Source: Reticulitermes speratus
Taxonomy: Eukaryota; Arthropoda; Insecta; Blattodea; Rhinotermitidae
DNA length: 64,000 bases
NCBI GenBank assembly: GCA_021186555.1
Contig: JAJKFL010000012.1
Location: 8,355,394-8,419,393, forward strand
Direction: 5' to 3'
Part shown: positions 54,090 through 63,503 of the stretch, piece by piece
Position numbering within the stretch: position 1 is the first letter of the stretch
Layout: every line of letters begins with the position of its first letter
Translations under genes and position numbers: made by a program
The notes under the pieces: model-generated
Database searches by the model: none
Seen by the model: the letters and a program-made list of their open reading frames with translations, nothing else
What the model was told of the DNA's origin: nothing

Positions 54090-54740
54090 CGCTTGTTCTG
54101 TTCGGCGATGAATATTGGTTTAATGTCGGCGAATGCCTGAACAGTGAGAGTAAAAAATTCAGCGCAAAATGCCATGTTAATCCACGAAGTGCCATTACAG
54201 TATGTTATGGTCGGTGTGTGGTGTGCTATGACTGCAGATAGGATTATTGGGCCAATGTTTTGCTAAGACCATAAATTTACATAATATTACATACATTCGG
54301 ACACAATTGTTAACATCTGCCTCTTTTCTACAAGCCTGCAACGGTTCACACGACAGACGTTTCTCTGCGTTTGTTTTTTTTTTCCAATGGCTCGACAGCC
54401 CCTTGGGGGCCTAGGCCGCCTCCTTTTTCCAGGCTTCACGATCACACTCAGACACATCACACTCGGTAAGACTCCTCTGGACGAGGGACCAGCCCGTCGC
54501 AGAGACCTCTACCTGACATCACACAACACACAACACTCACAACAGACAGACATCCATGCCCCCGGCGGGATTCGAACCCAAAAACCCAGTAAGCGAGCGG
54601 CCGCAGACCCACGCTCTAGACCGCACGGCCACTGGGATCGGCAGAGATTTTTTATGCTGACAAAATAATAAACAGGAGATTGTAACCTCCTTGGTCGCCA
54701 GATCTGAGACTGTGATTTTGAGTTGTGAGGCATATAGAAT
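54090..54740 (+). pseudogene. Mariner-like transposase relic split by SINE B
   Basis: Before the SINE: LFGDEYWFNVGECLNSE (54100-54150) and VWCAMTADRIIGPMF (54216-54260), the region around the second catalytic aspartate in IS630/Tc1/mariner transposases. After the SINE: ADKIINRRL, a stop, then PPWSPDL (54657-54705), around the third aspartate. Stops and frameshifts make it non-functional. Inverted repeats were not found. It belongs to a different lineage from 1159-1545. Confidence 0.75.
54385..54644 (-). mobile_element. SINE B nested in transposase relic
   Basis: Complete minus-strand copy. T-run (54376-54384) as tail complement, 'atggctcgacagccccttgg' at the left, B box complement 'gggattcgaaccc', A box complement at 54620-54640. 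The TSD is not obvious. Confidence 0.92.
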
Positions 54741-55504
54741 AAATTGTACAGTATCGATTATCGCAATGAAGATGATCTGAAAAAAAAAATTAAGGATGTA
54801 ATGTTTTAAATATTACCAGCAGCATTTTGACATGCAATGAAAAACACTTTTTTTTTTTTTTTTTTTTTTTTAGATATTAGGCTTTTTCGCGAGCTTGAGG
54901 AAACAATATCCAACACCTTCTTCACATATGGACAGTAAAAAAAACCTCACATTAATTACCATACATTGAGCTAAAGAGCTTGGACTCCAGTACACGGCGA
55001 GTTTGGGTTGTGGAGCGAAATGACCAATGATATGGGTCAGATAAAAATAATGACTAGATATAAAACTATAAGTTTACCTGTTATTTCTACTAAGAAAGGA
55101 ATATGACTTGAGAGCATTTAAGTTCCGATTTTTCAGCAGAGTATTGGTAACAAAAAAGAAAAGAAGTAACAGGAAGAATAAGCAAGTTCCTTATAGAGGA
55201 AGTTTATAATTTGTAGTGATCATTTGCTATTATTGGGGTGATAAAACCAGGACATACAGTACGAATGGGTCCTAAAATATCAACACAAGACTTCTGTCTG
55301 AAAACTTGAAATCAAGATGTGGCTTGGGAATAGTAGGTGTGTTTGCGATGATAATCTTAAAATGGATCTTAAGAGATTTTGTCTGGTGGACTCTTGTGGC
55401 TTAGATGATGAGCCTCGAAGTTCCGTTAGAATTTATCTGACCTACTTAGAGTAACTTCTCAACAAAACTTTCTGTAATTAGTTCTGTGTTGTGTTATGTA
55501 TAGG
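54741..55504. other. Poly-T run and LINE scrap
   Basis: T-run at 54849-54871. At 55345-55400 'gataatcttaaaatggatc' resembles the WEDNIKMDL-coding part of the LINE tail. Otherwise AT-rich and unassigned. Confidence 0.4.
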
Positions 55505-55545
55505 TCGGTCATCGACGCGTGAGATTTGGGAGGGCATGGTTAAAA

Positions 55546-55613
55546 GTGAGCCCCACCTGTCCCTCCAGTCTACATAGTACTGTAGGATACGGGCTGGCGG
55601 GAGAGGTGGGGCA
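55546..55613. repeat. GC-rich inverted repeat
   Basis: 'gtgagccccacctgtccctcc' region pairs with 'ggcgggagaggtggggcacac'. 23-base arms with three differences and a loop of about 22 bases in an otherwise AT-rich area. Possibly an end of an unrecognised element. Confidence 0.7.
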
Positions 55614-55784
55614 CACTATTAGCCACGCTCTCCGAGAGCTCACTAGTCTGAGAACGACCTTTAGTGGTATCTGTACGACGAAATTTTATTTGACGTGTCA
55701 AAAATGCAAACAGAATTTTGTCAAATACGGGTTATACGTTCAAATCTATAGGGTTTTGTCGATGGTGTATGACTTCTAGAAACG

Positions 55785-55890
55785 CTTTATTCTGGACTTC
55801 CCCATAATCTAAGGTACAACTGAATTACAACGTTTCGGAAGCCGGCTTCGCTTCCATCCTCAGGTGATGGGTGTCGGGAAATGCACCAAC
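55785..55890 (-). mobile_element. Solo hammerhead-like motif
   Basis: Minus strand: CTGAGGA, stem GGAAGC...GCTTCC, GAAAC, GTT, GTA (about 55829-55868). Stem I does not pair and the flanking family marks are absent, so this may be a different or more decayed lineage. Confidence 0.5.
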
Positions 55891-56030
55891 TGTGGTGGAC
55901 CCCTTAGTCAAGGGGCTTCGTAGTGCTGTATAGTGTGATTGAGAGTGGGTCTGTATTAGACTTAACAGGGTTAATCTAGTTTCATCCGAATTTATCACTT
56001 CACCGTCATCGGAAGGTCTGTAATGTCATA

Positions 56031-56367
56031 ACTAACTAACTCCATTGAGCAGAGTCCTTCTTGAGAAGCTAACAGGTCGTCAGCTAGTCAAGAAATTCCC
56101 CACGTTTTATGGAACCCGAAGGTTCATTACCGCACTCACAACAGCCCACCACCTGTCCCTATCCTGAGCCATATCAATCCAGTCCACGCCCTCCCATCCT
56201 ACTTCTTGAAGATCCATTTTAATATTATCCTCCCATCTACGCCTCGGTCTTGCAAGTGGTCTCCTTCCCTCAGGTCTCCCCACCAAAACCCTGTATGCAC
56301 CTCTCCCCTCACCCATACGTGCTACATGCCCCGCCCACCTCATTCTTCTCGATTTGATCACCCGAAT
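56031..56367 (-). mobile_element. LINE, 5'-truncated, 18-bp TSD
   Basis: Perfect TSD aaggtctgtaatgtcata at 56013-56030 and 56368-56385. The minus frame (56361 down to 56107) is intact for 84 codons: [20 protein letters not shown], then [20 protein letters not shown] and [11 protein letters not shown], the C-terminus of an insect non-LTR endonuclease/reverse transcriptase. The 3' UTR follows and the tail is (GTTA)n (complement 'actaactaac', 56031-56040). This is the reference copy for the other LINE tail calls. Confidence 0.95.
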
Positions 56368-56385
56368 AAGGTCTGTAATGTCATA

Positions 56386-56929
56386 GTTTGTATAACCCTG
56401 GATACGGGAATATCAGAGAGACTGACTGAGACGGAATTAATTCTAAGTTGAGTTTGTCCATGTACGATAATGGACGGGTGGTTGAGGATTTGGGGTTGGG
56501 GATTGAAGTTAAAATGAGAAGGCTTGGTGGCTGCTTTCTTTATCTGAACCCTTCCTCCACCCCAAACTTTTTTTTTTCTGTTTCTTTTTGAATGGAGTAG
56601 AAATGATGGAGAACATAGCTTACTGAGAATGGGGAAGGGAGAAGGATGAGGGGGGGTGAAGAACGCAATGCGTCACAATAATTTAATTAAGTGTTTTACA
56701 GTTCACTAAAAATTCCCTTTAGGGGATACCGTGTGTGATGAAGCAGAAATGGGAACAACAGTGACACACGTTGTGTGATGTTTGCGTTCCGTCTTACAGC
56801 GCCTGTGCTTTATGTGGGCCACCGCACTTCCCTGGCGGTTGACTTTGGATTTTCGACTTGGAATTTTAATCCTTTTGCAGTATGCAGATATCCACACAAT
56901 GTACGTTGCGTATATGTACATAATAATGT
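56386..56929. other. No recognised feature
   Basis: Small T- and G-runs (56568-56579, 56650-56656). No gene. Confidence 0.45.
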
Positions 56930-57015
56930 CTGCCTACACACATACATAATGCATACGACTATATATGCGTAAGTACGCATATATATACATATATGCGTAC
57001 TTATATACACGCATA
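56930..57015. repeat. Alternating purine-pyrimidine hairpin region
   Basis: 'tatatgcgtaagtacgcatat' and 'atatgcgtacttatatac' form nested inverted repeats. Confidence 0.6.
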
Positions 57016-57187
57016 CACGTGACGGGCTGTTGTGAACAATGTAATGAACTTATAGGTTCTGTGAAAGGCATTGGATCTTGAAAGAGTTGAACAAGTTTGA
57101 GTTTTTTTCAGGAGAGCTCTTCATTATGAAATTGTATTACATTGAGTCATTTAAAAAAGCATACGTGTGTACATAAATACGCACACC

Positions 57188-57256
57188 CATCAGTCAGTCA
57201 GTTAATCAATAAATCAGTCAGTCTGTATGTCAATCAATCAATCAATCAGTAATTCA
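57188..57256. repeat. (CAGT)n/(CAAT)n microsatellite
   Basis: Imperfect cagt and caat tetranucleotide repeats. Confidence 0.85.
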
Positions 57257-57575
57257 GTTATTCATGAGCACAGGCACCGTGTTGAGTAGAATGTGCAGTT
57301 TTTCCCCCCTTTCAAATATAATTCGAAAAATTGACTGCCCTTAAAATTCCCACAAGTTCAGATTTGTTAGATATTTTGCTGGACGATTTTACGAAGGCTT
57401 ACTGAGAAAAATAGTAGAAACCAAAGAGAAAGGAAGTAATGGAGCAGGATGTAGAAAATTACATGATGAGGAGCTCGATAGATTGTATCCTGACCAGACA
57501 TTATTAGAATCGTCAAATAAACGAGGATTAGATGAACAGCATGTGTATAACGTATAGTAGGTATGAGAAATGCAT

Positions 57576-57988
57576 TTTTTTTTCAATGGCTCAACAGCCC
57601 CTTGGGGGCCTAGGCCGCCTCATTTTTCGAGGCTTCACGATCACACACTTTTTAGACACACCACACTCGGTAGGACTCCTCTGGACGAGTGATCAGCTCG
57701 TCGCAGAGACCTCTACCTGACAACAACACTCACAAGAGACAGACATCCATGCCCCCGGTGGGATTTTTTTTTTTTTTTTTTTTTTGCCTGTCCGGGGTTT
57801 TTCCCCTTTGATCCATTTTTGTACTGTTTGAATCCTTTCGTCCTTCATGTCACTTTACGTTCCATGCTACCGTCCTTACATCAAACACAACACAAACATC
57901 CATGCCCCCGGTGGGATTCGAACCCACGATCCTAGTAAGCGAGCGGCCGTAGACCCACGCCCTAGACCGCGCGGTCACTGGGATCGGC
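57576..57988 (-). mobile_element. SINE B copy with nested retro-insertion
   Basis: Minus-strand SINE B with perfect 12-bp TSD tgagaaatgcat at 57564-57575 and 57989-58000. It is split by a 130-bp insert (57766-57895) that duplicated 23 bases of the SINE. Without the insert and one duplicate it is a normal full-length copy with intact B box (complement gggattcgaaccc). Confidence 0.95.
57766..57895 (-). mobile_element. Short poly-A retro-insert of unknown source
   Basis: Begins with T20 (poly-A on the minus strand) followed by 'gcctgtccggggtttttccc' and ends 'catcaaacacaacacaa'. It is flanked by a 23-base direct repeat of SINE sequence at 57743-57765 and 57896-57918. The poly-A plus long TSD mark an L1-type retrotransposition. 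The 110-base body has no other copy in the window and no frame. Confidence 0.85.
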
Positions 57989-58189
57989 TGAGAAATGCAT
58001 ACAAACGTTTATTCAGACAATCCGTAGTCTTCAGATACCTGGATGTGGATGGCAGAATAATGTTAGAACGTCTCTGAAAATACGAAATATGATGCGGTGG
58101 GAACTGAGCACACCTGACTGACGTTGCTGATCGCTTTATCCCTTTAAAGCCTAGTTACTATACATACAACAAAGATTCATATTCAAATA

Positions 58190-58345
58190 TTCTATAGTCT
58201 GCTCACATAGTGTAATCGTGTTTTTTATGGATCTCAAAAAACAACCGTCATTTACACATACAAAATTGATTGATTTGTTTTGATAACTGCGACGGAGAAT
58301 ATTTACTGCGCGGTACGAACTGAATCTTTAAATACAAGTTATGTT
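58190..58345 (-). repeat. Repeat I copy
   Basis: 'ttttttatggatctcaaaaa' and 'tactgcgcggtacgaactg', 'aatctttaaatac' correspond to the complement at 43830-43940. Confidence 0.65.
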
Positions 58346-58374
58346 AATTTTCGTATTTAAAGTGGTTATGCCAT

Positions 58375-58600
58375 GGTTCGGGTGGTTAGTCGCCAACCTT
58401 TCACCGCTGAGGCCCGGGTTCGATCCCGGGTAGGTCCGTGTGGGATTTTTGGTGGACAAAGTGGCACTGGGACAGGTTTTTCTCCGAGTTCTCCGGCTTT
58501 CTCATGTCATTATTATTCCACTAATGCTCCATTCTGGTCTTTATGTATATTTTGCTGTTACCAGAAGGACAAAAGGGCTAAGCCTGGGAACCTTATGAAA
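58375..58600 (+). mobile_element. SINE F reference copy
   Basis: Head 'ggtggttagtcgccaacc' (A box) and 'ggcccgggttcgatcccggg' (B box). Body 'gtggacaaagtggcactggg', 'acaggtttttctccgagttc'. Decayed copies lie at 23030-23205 and 33280-33490. Confidence 0.8.
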
Positions 58601-58719
58601 GGCAATGATCTTTCGGAAATCGTAGAACATTGGATACAAAAGTACTTTCACGTTTTTCGTCTCTAAAATGTTACGTCCTGTAACTTGCCACATCGTGGGA
58701 TGAATCAGATGAACGTCTT

Positions 58720-58990
58720 ATCACAAGCGGGATTCGAATCCATGATGACCTGTTTTTGAGCGGTTTAACTCGCGTAGTTAGCGCGTTCCGAAGTATCGGC
58801 GACTATCTTCTTGCTTATTCAACGTTACCGTCGGTAGCTCAGACACCGTAGTGTCGCATGTGTAAAATTATTACTGAATAGTGAATTGCAAAGGCCGTGG
58901 AAGGAAGCTGCGGACGCAATTTGAGATACAGCCAAGATTCGTACCGAGTATCATACCAGAGACTTGCCCACTCGACGGCGACGTTCAGTA
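58720..58990 (-). mobile_element. tRNA-headed fragments, decayed
   Basis: 'aagcgggattcgaatcc' (B box complement) followed by 'cgcgtagttagcgcg'. Then 58860-58990 resembles the SINE C order ('ggccgtggaaggaagctgcgg'). Probably two pieces; boundaries unclear. Confidence 0.4.
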
Positions 58991-59019
58991 TAAATTTTAT
59001 TCTTCGGAGCCTTAAAAGT

Positions 59020-59634
59020 GTAATATTTATATGTATGAGATACAGCCAGAATGTAGTTCAGCTTCACAGAGATTCGGGTGGGGGTGGTACTTGGAGTCGA
59101 ACTCGCAGCCACTGATTAGCAAGCAGCTCACGGCTAGTCGGGTCCTGGTAGGTAGACCAGCCGCCTTCTGACCGGGTTGGGATGTCTGCAGATCAATACG
59201 GGGTGAGGGAAACATGCGGGCTTCACACGAGTGGAAGAGCGGCTTATCGGATTGCTGTGTCTTGTACAGTGACGTGCAGTGAAATTCGAAGGACAGTGGC
59301 GTAAAGACTATTTGATTCCATTGAGTAATTTATACGTATAATGCAATGCTGTGTCTTTCTTACGCCTTTGTCATACTTACATAGGTGACAGCTGTGGGCT
59401 AACCGAAGAATCAAGGTGTAATTTAATCCACTGTTTTAATGGGAAAAGTGGGAAGGAGATAAGGGAAAGGAAGGGATAAAAGAAGGGTTTAACAATATTG
59501 CAAATGATGTTTTCCGTTGCCTAGTACACAGACTTTACCGAGGCATTCTTTACTTTCAAATGTCGTGCGGTTTCACCGTACACGCATACATGTAGTTGTA
59601 CGTGCGCTCATACGAAAAGTGCGTCATTCCCTGA
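59020..59634. other. Mostly unassigned
   Basis: 'cttggagtcgaactcgcagcc' at about 59092 could be a tRNA-like B box complement. No partner box was identified. Confidence 0.35.
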
Positions 59635-59635
59635 G

Positions 59636-59850
59636 CCGATTTTCACGAACCTCACAACTGCTCAATAGCATTGTGTGAAGATCTCTTATACCGAATTTGA
59701 CCGAAATCGGACGACGTGTAAAGCGGGGGTAGAAATTCGTTTACGACCTTAAGAAGTGTATGGCTAACATTTCACCGATTTTCACGAAACTCACGCTTGA
59801 TCAACACTTTTTGTAAATGACTCATATACCGAACATCATTAATTCCGGCG
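59636..59850 (+). repeat. Two diverged direct copies of a short repeat
   Basis: 'tgagccgattttcacgaac' + 'ctcac' ... 'ataccgaa' (59636-59700) and 'ttcaccgattttcacgaaac' + 'tcac' ... 'ataccgaac' (59771-59835) are co-linear. Part of an unclassified interspersed repeat or a tandem duplication. Confidence 0.55.
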
Positions 59851-60149
59851 AAATGGATGTACCATACCTTTGTATATCTATACTTCTTAATGAAATATAT
59901 ATTATTCTTTCCTATGCTCACAGTTTTTAAACTTTATTTACATTGATAAAATTTTTCGTGTTTCTTTTAGTTGGGAATTGTAGCTAAATTGAAACCATAA
60001 ATGTCGCGATCGGCGCGTACTGAGGCTGGCTGTGACGTACCGAGCATGAGCTAGAAGCCGAGGGAAGCCCGCGGAACGAGGCCCAACTCTTAAAAAAGAA
60101 ACCTCGTGGTTCGCGTTTATGAAAAGCTGTGATATGGCGACTGTAATAA

Positions 60150-60430
60150 CGATGAATTTAGGACTATAGGTGGTGATAAAATGGTGATGGGAGGGACGAG
60201 GCATGTAGCACGCGTGGGAGAGAAGAGAATTTCGTACAATTTTCTGGTCGAGAAACCTGAAAGGAGACAGTCTGGGAGACCCAGGTGTAGATGGGAGGAT
60301 AATATTAAAACGGATCTTAAATTGGTTGGGAATGTGTGGGCTTGATTTATTTGGCTTGGAATAGAGGCTGTTTTGAACACGGTAATAGTACTTAGATTTC
60401 CGTAAAATTCGGTAAATTTCTTTAACAGAT
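60150..60430 (+). mobile_element. LINE tail, plus strand
   Basis: 'gagggacgaggcatgtagcacg'-type start (MRWAGHVAR region, decayed), 'agatgggaggataatattaa' (WEDNIK), 'ggatcttaaattggttggg', then 'gaacacggtaatagtac' and 'aaatttctttaacag'. Frameshifts and stops throughout. Confidence 0.7.
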
Positions 60431-60579
60431 GAACAGGTATATGTTTCTCCAGGTTTGTGCTCTATGGAATTAGTAAGGACTTAGGCATACAGAAGCACCG
60501 TACGGTTGAAACTGTTAAAGTACAGCGGTAGCTACGAGCATTTGGAGAGCCATAAACGTTTGCCTGATGCCCACTCAAC

Positions 60580-61154
60580 GTTTTTTTTTGGGGGGGGGGG
60601 GGGTTCATAAAACTGTCAGAGGAAACAGGTTTAGTTCCGTAAGCAGTTTTAACTGGATGGTCTTCGTATTGAAGTTGGATGTTTTCTGTGAGTTTTAAAG
60701 TATTATTTAAATTGACGCTTGAAAATGTTTAAGAGATAAACTGAGGACGTTTATTGGAAAATTGGATATTTTAACCCCTCTATTTTTTTTCATCACTAAA
60801 ACACAGGATGCAGGTTTTTGTGTTTAAATACTTCTCTAATGAATTCTCCATGATACAGTTCCTGCCATCTCTCTCCCACTCCTTCCTCAAAAGCTGCGCG
60901 AAACATGGCAGCAGTCATACGATCCCTTAATTTAAAGTTTTTTAAAAAAGCTAATGGACTTGATGAGACGGGGTAAATAAGTACCGATCTCTCTCTCTCA
61001 CCCCAATCTAAACACGCTGACAGCACGCTTATGTATTCGCCAGCTGGTTTTTAAATGTTTAGAAAGTTCAAATGTGCTATCCGAAGCTGACTGCTAATGA
61101 TAAGTTTGCGTTAAGTTTCTTGTTTAAGACTTGTAAACATTGGACCGGGTTGTA
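60580..61154. other. G-run, otherwise unassigned
   Basis: T9G13 at 60581-60603. A 76-codon minus frame at 60796-61026 has no recognisable product. Confidence 0.45.
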
Positions 61155-61397
61155 GCTAGAAGAAGAAGAAGGAGTAGGAGGAGGAGAGGGAGGAGGAGGA
61201 GAAGTAAAAGTGGAGAACAAGGAGAAGGAGGAGAAGAAGGAGGAGGATGAGGAAGAGGAGGAGAAGGAAAAGAGGAGAAGGAGGAGGAGAAGAAGGAATA
61301 GGAGGAGGAGGAGAGGAAGAAGAATGAGGAGAAGGAGATGAGAAGGAGGAGGAGAAGGAAAGAGGAGGAGGAGGAGGAAGAAGAAGAGAAGAAAGTT
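61155..61397. repeat. Polypurine GGA/GAA tract, about 240 bp
   Basis: Nearly pure A/G on the plus strand (gaagaag, ggaggag, gagaagg). Mirror-symmetric purine tracts of this kind can form triplex or R-loop structures. Confidence 0.9.
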
Positions 61398-61578
61398 TCT
61401 GAACTATCTATCTCTTGACTATGCTTTTCATTTTCTCTTGTCGTTTTGCCTTTCTCAAAGTCAGTAATCTTGGTGCAAAGATTGTGTGTAACAACGTGTC
61501 GTTTGTTGAATGTCTAGAACTCATCTACAAAGCATTGTATCTAGTGATCATGCCTTAGGATGGGCGCTACTGGCAGGC

Positions 61579-61880
61579 TGCTGTGAACACGGTAATGAAC
61601 ATTTGTTTTCCAAAGAAATCGGGAGATTCTTTCACCATCTGACCAACTATTAGGCTGTCAAGTGGTTCCATAGTTTATCTTATTCTGCATTAATTACATA
61701 TAGCAACAGAAGCTATGAATTATAACCTAGCAAAGACATCCACTGTCTTTATTGAACCCAAAAATTTATCGTCATATTCACAAAAGCACCTACGGCGTGA
61801 GCCAGTTCAATCCATTCCAAACTCTAACACCGCACTTCCTTAATTGTTTGAAACCTAAAAATAGTGCTAATAGTGGAAGG
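61579..61880. mobile_element. Two LINE tail scraps, opposite strands
   Basis: 61579-61665 plus: 'gaacacggtaatgaacat', 'gggagattctttcacc'. 61745-61880 minus: 'ttgaacccaaaaatttatc', 'gtgagccagttcaatcc'. Confidence 0.5.
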
Positions 61881-61894
61881 TAAACTAAAGTTGT

Positions 61895-62165
61895 GCCAGT
61901 CCATGCCGTGAAGGCGTATAGGGGGAGTTGAGGTATAAAGCTACATATTCTTAACCTGGGCACTAGATGGAGGAGAGTTTCAAACTTCACGCTCCGGCCG
62001 CTTTACTCTCGGGAAGAATCCCCAGTGCTCATTGTGTAGGGGAGTGAGTGGGCCCCAGAGCCAGTCTGGACGTCTTGTAGAAGAGAAAAATCCCTCGCCT
62101 TTACCGGGATTCGAACCCCGTATCGTCCAGCCCGTAACCTAGTCACTATACCGACTAAAGTATAT
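61895..62165 (-). mobile_element. SINE A copy
   Basis: Near full length on the minus strand: 'ggcactagatggaggagag', 'cggccgctttactctcgg', 'ccagtctggacgtcttg', B box complement 'gggattcgaaccccg', A box complement 'tagtcactataccgac'. Confidence 0.8.
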
Positions 62166-62209
62166 TGCAAAATAGTCCTATGCAGGTAATGTGTGCCCTG
62201 TGTGTACTT

Positions 62210-62848
62210 TCAATAATCACCAACTAATGCACATAAACTTTATTCACAATAGTTTATTCTTAGAATTCCCCTATACGTATTTCGGCGGTTTAAACCACCA
62301 TCTTCAGGGGGTCATAGAGATTAATATGCATAGACTTTACAGTTATTACATATATGGTTATATTTATATATGTAGAATATGAGTCGGCTGATAATGTCCA
62401 CTTCGTACAGTATGTAAAATAAATTACTATAAAATGAATTAAAAGTTGGTAAAAAGTTTACATAATTTGTAGTTAGCCTGAAAATTAGTGGCAGTTTGGC
62501 CTTGTAGTAAGGTGGTCATCTGTTTGTACTAAGTGAGCTGCGTGACGTCCGTGTCGTGTTGTTGCAGAGAGATGCTCTCTTTTAATTCATTTTATAGTAA
62601 TTTATTTTACATACTGTACGAAGTGGACATTATCAGCCCACTCATATTCTACATATATAAATAAACCATATATGTAATAACTGTAAAGTCTATGGATATT
62701 AATCTCTATGACCCCCTGAAGATGGTGGTTTAAACCACCGAAATACGTATAGGGGAATTTTAAGAATAAACTATTGTGAAAATGTTTATGTGCATTAGTT
62801 GGTGATTATTGAACATATCTCATTTGAAAATGCACGGTAAATACAACG
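62210..62848. mobile_element. Penelope-like foldback element, copy 5, best preserved
   Basis: 639 bp. Inverted arms of about 240 bases (62209-62451 and 62578-62813) flank a 126-base spacer. Terminus 'tgcacggt' is at 62831-62838. A perfect 12-bp TSD, ctgtgtgtactt, lies at 62198-62209 and 62849-62860. Each arm has a hammerhead-like motif (minus 62268-62311, plus 62712-62755) and the distal mark 'tgtgcattagttggt' (right copy 62789-62803). No coding capacity. The spacer shares 'ttagtggcagtttgg' with copy 1. Confidence 0.85.
62712..62755 (+). ncRNA. Hammerhead-ribozyme-like motif, most canonical
   Basis: Stem I CCCC (62712-62715) / GGGG (62752-62755). Core CTGAAGA at 62716-62722; stem II GGTGGTTTAAACCACC, a perfect palindrome. 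GAAA at 62740-62743, a short ATACGTAT stem III, and A62751 before the predicted cleavage. An extra T at 62723 separates the core from stem II. Confidence 0.62.
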
Positions 62849-62860
62849 CTGTGTGTACTT

Positions 62861-63197
62861 GTTTGGAGCTAGTGTGGGATGAGGCACCTGTCAGTCCTGT
62901 CAGTCCTGAGCGCCTCCGGTCATAACATATGATGGCGCCATGATGTAGCGATTTGCCACCCCACTCCTCCACAACACAAGTGGACTTCAGGATTGATGCG
63001 AGGTGTAGGCGTCTGCTGATACTATCAGCTGCACCTTGCACCTTTACAAACAACACTGTTCAGCAAAACGCCTGGCAAAATATTTTCTCCGGAATATTGC
63101 CAACACTGGGCTCCTACAAGTAGGTTCTGACGATATGCTCGTATGTTACATTTAGGGTGGCTTGGTTTGTGGACTTCCCGTTTGCTATCCACGTAGA
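62861..63197. other. No recognised feature
   Basis: A 78-codon minus frame (62820-63056) overlaps the foldback end and has no domain. Confidence 0.45.
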
Positions 63198-63209
63198 TAT
63201 TAAAATATA

Positions 63210-63455
63210 CTAACTAACTAACTCCATGGAGCAGAGTCCTTCTTGAGAAGCTAACAGGTCGTCAGCTAGTCAAGAAATTCCCCACGTTTTATGGAACCCG
63301 AAGGTTCATTACCGCACTCACAAGAGCCCGCCACCTGTCCCTATCCTGAGCCATATCAATCCAGTCCATGCCCCCCATCCCACTTCTTGAAGATCCATTT
63401 TAATATTATCCTCCCATCTACGCCTGGGTCTTCCAAGTGGTCTTATTTCACTCAG
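63210..63455 (-). mobile_element. LINE, 5'-truncated, TSD
   Basis: TSD tattaaaatata at 63198-63209 and 63456-63467. (GTTA)n tail complement 'ctaactaactaac' at the left, then UTR and the [14 protein letters not shown]-coding part. Very close to 56031-56367 but truncated earlier. Confidence 0.92.
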
Positions 63456-63503
63456 TATTAAAATATACAGAAATGTAATTTTTGCTGCTTGTTTTATATG
63501 ATT

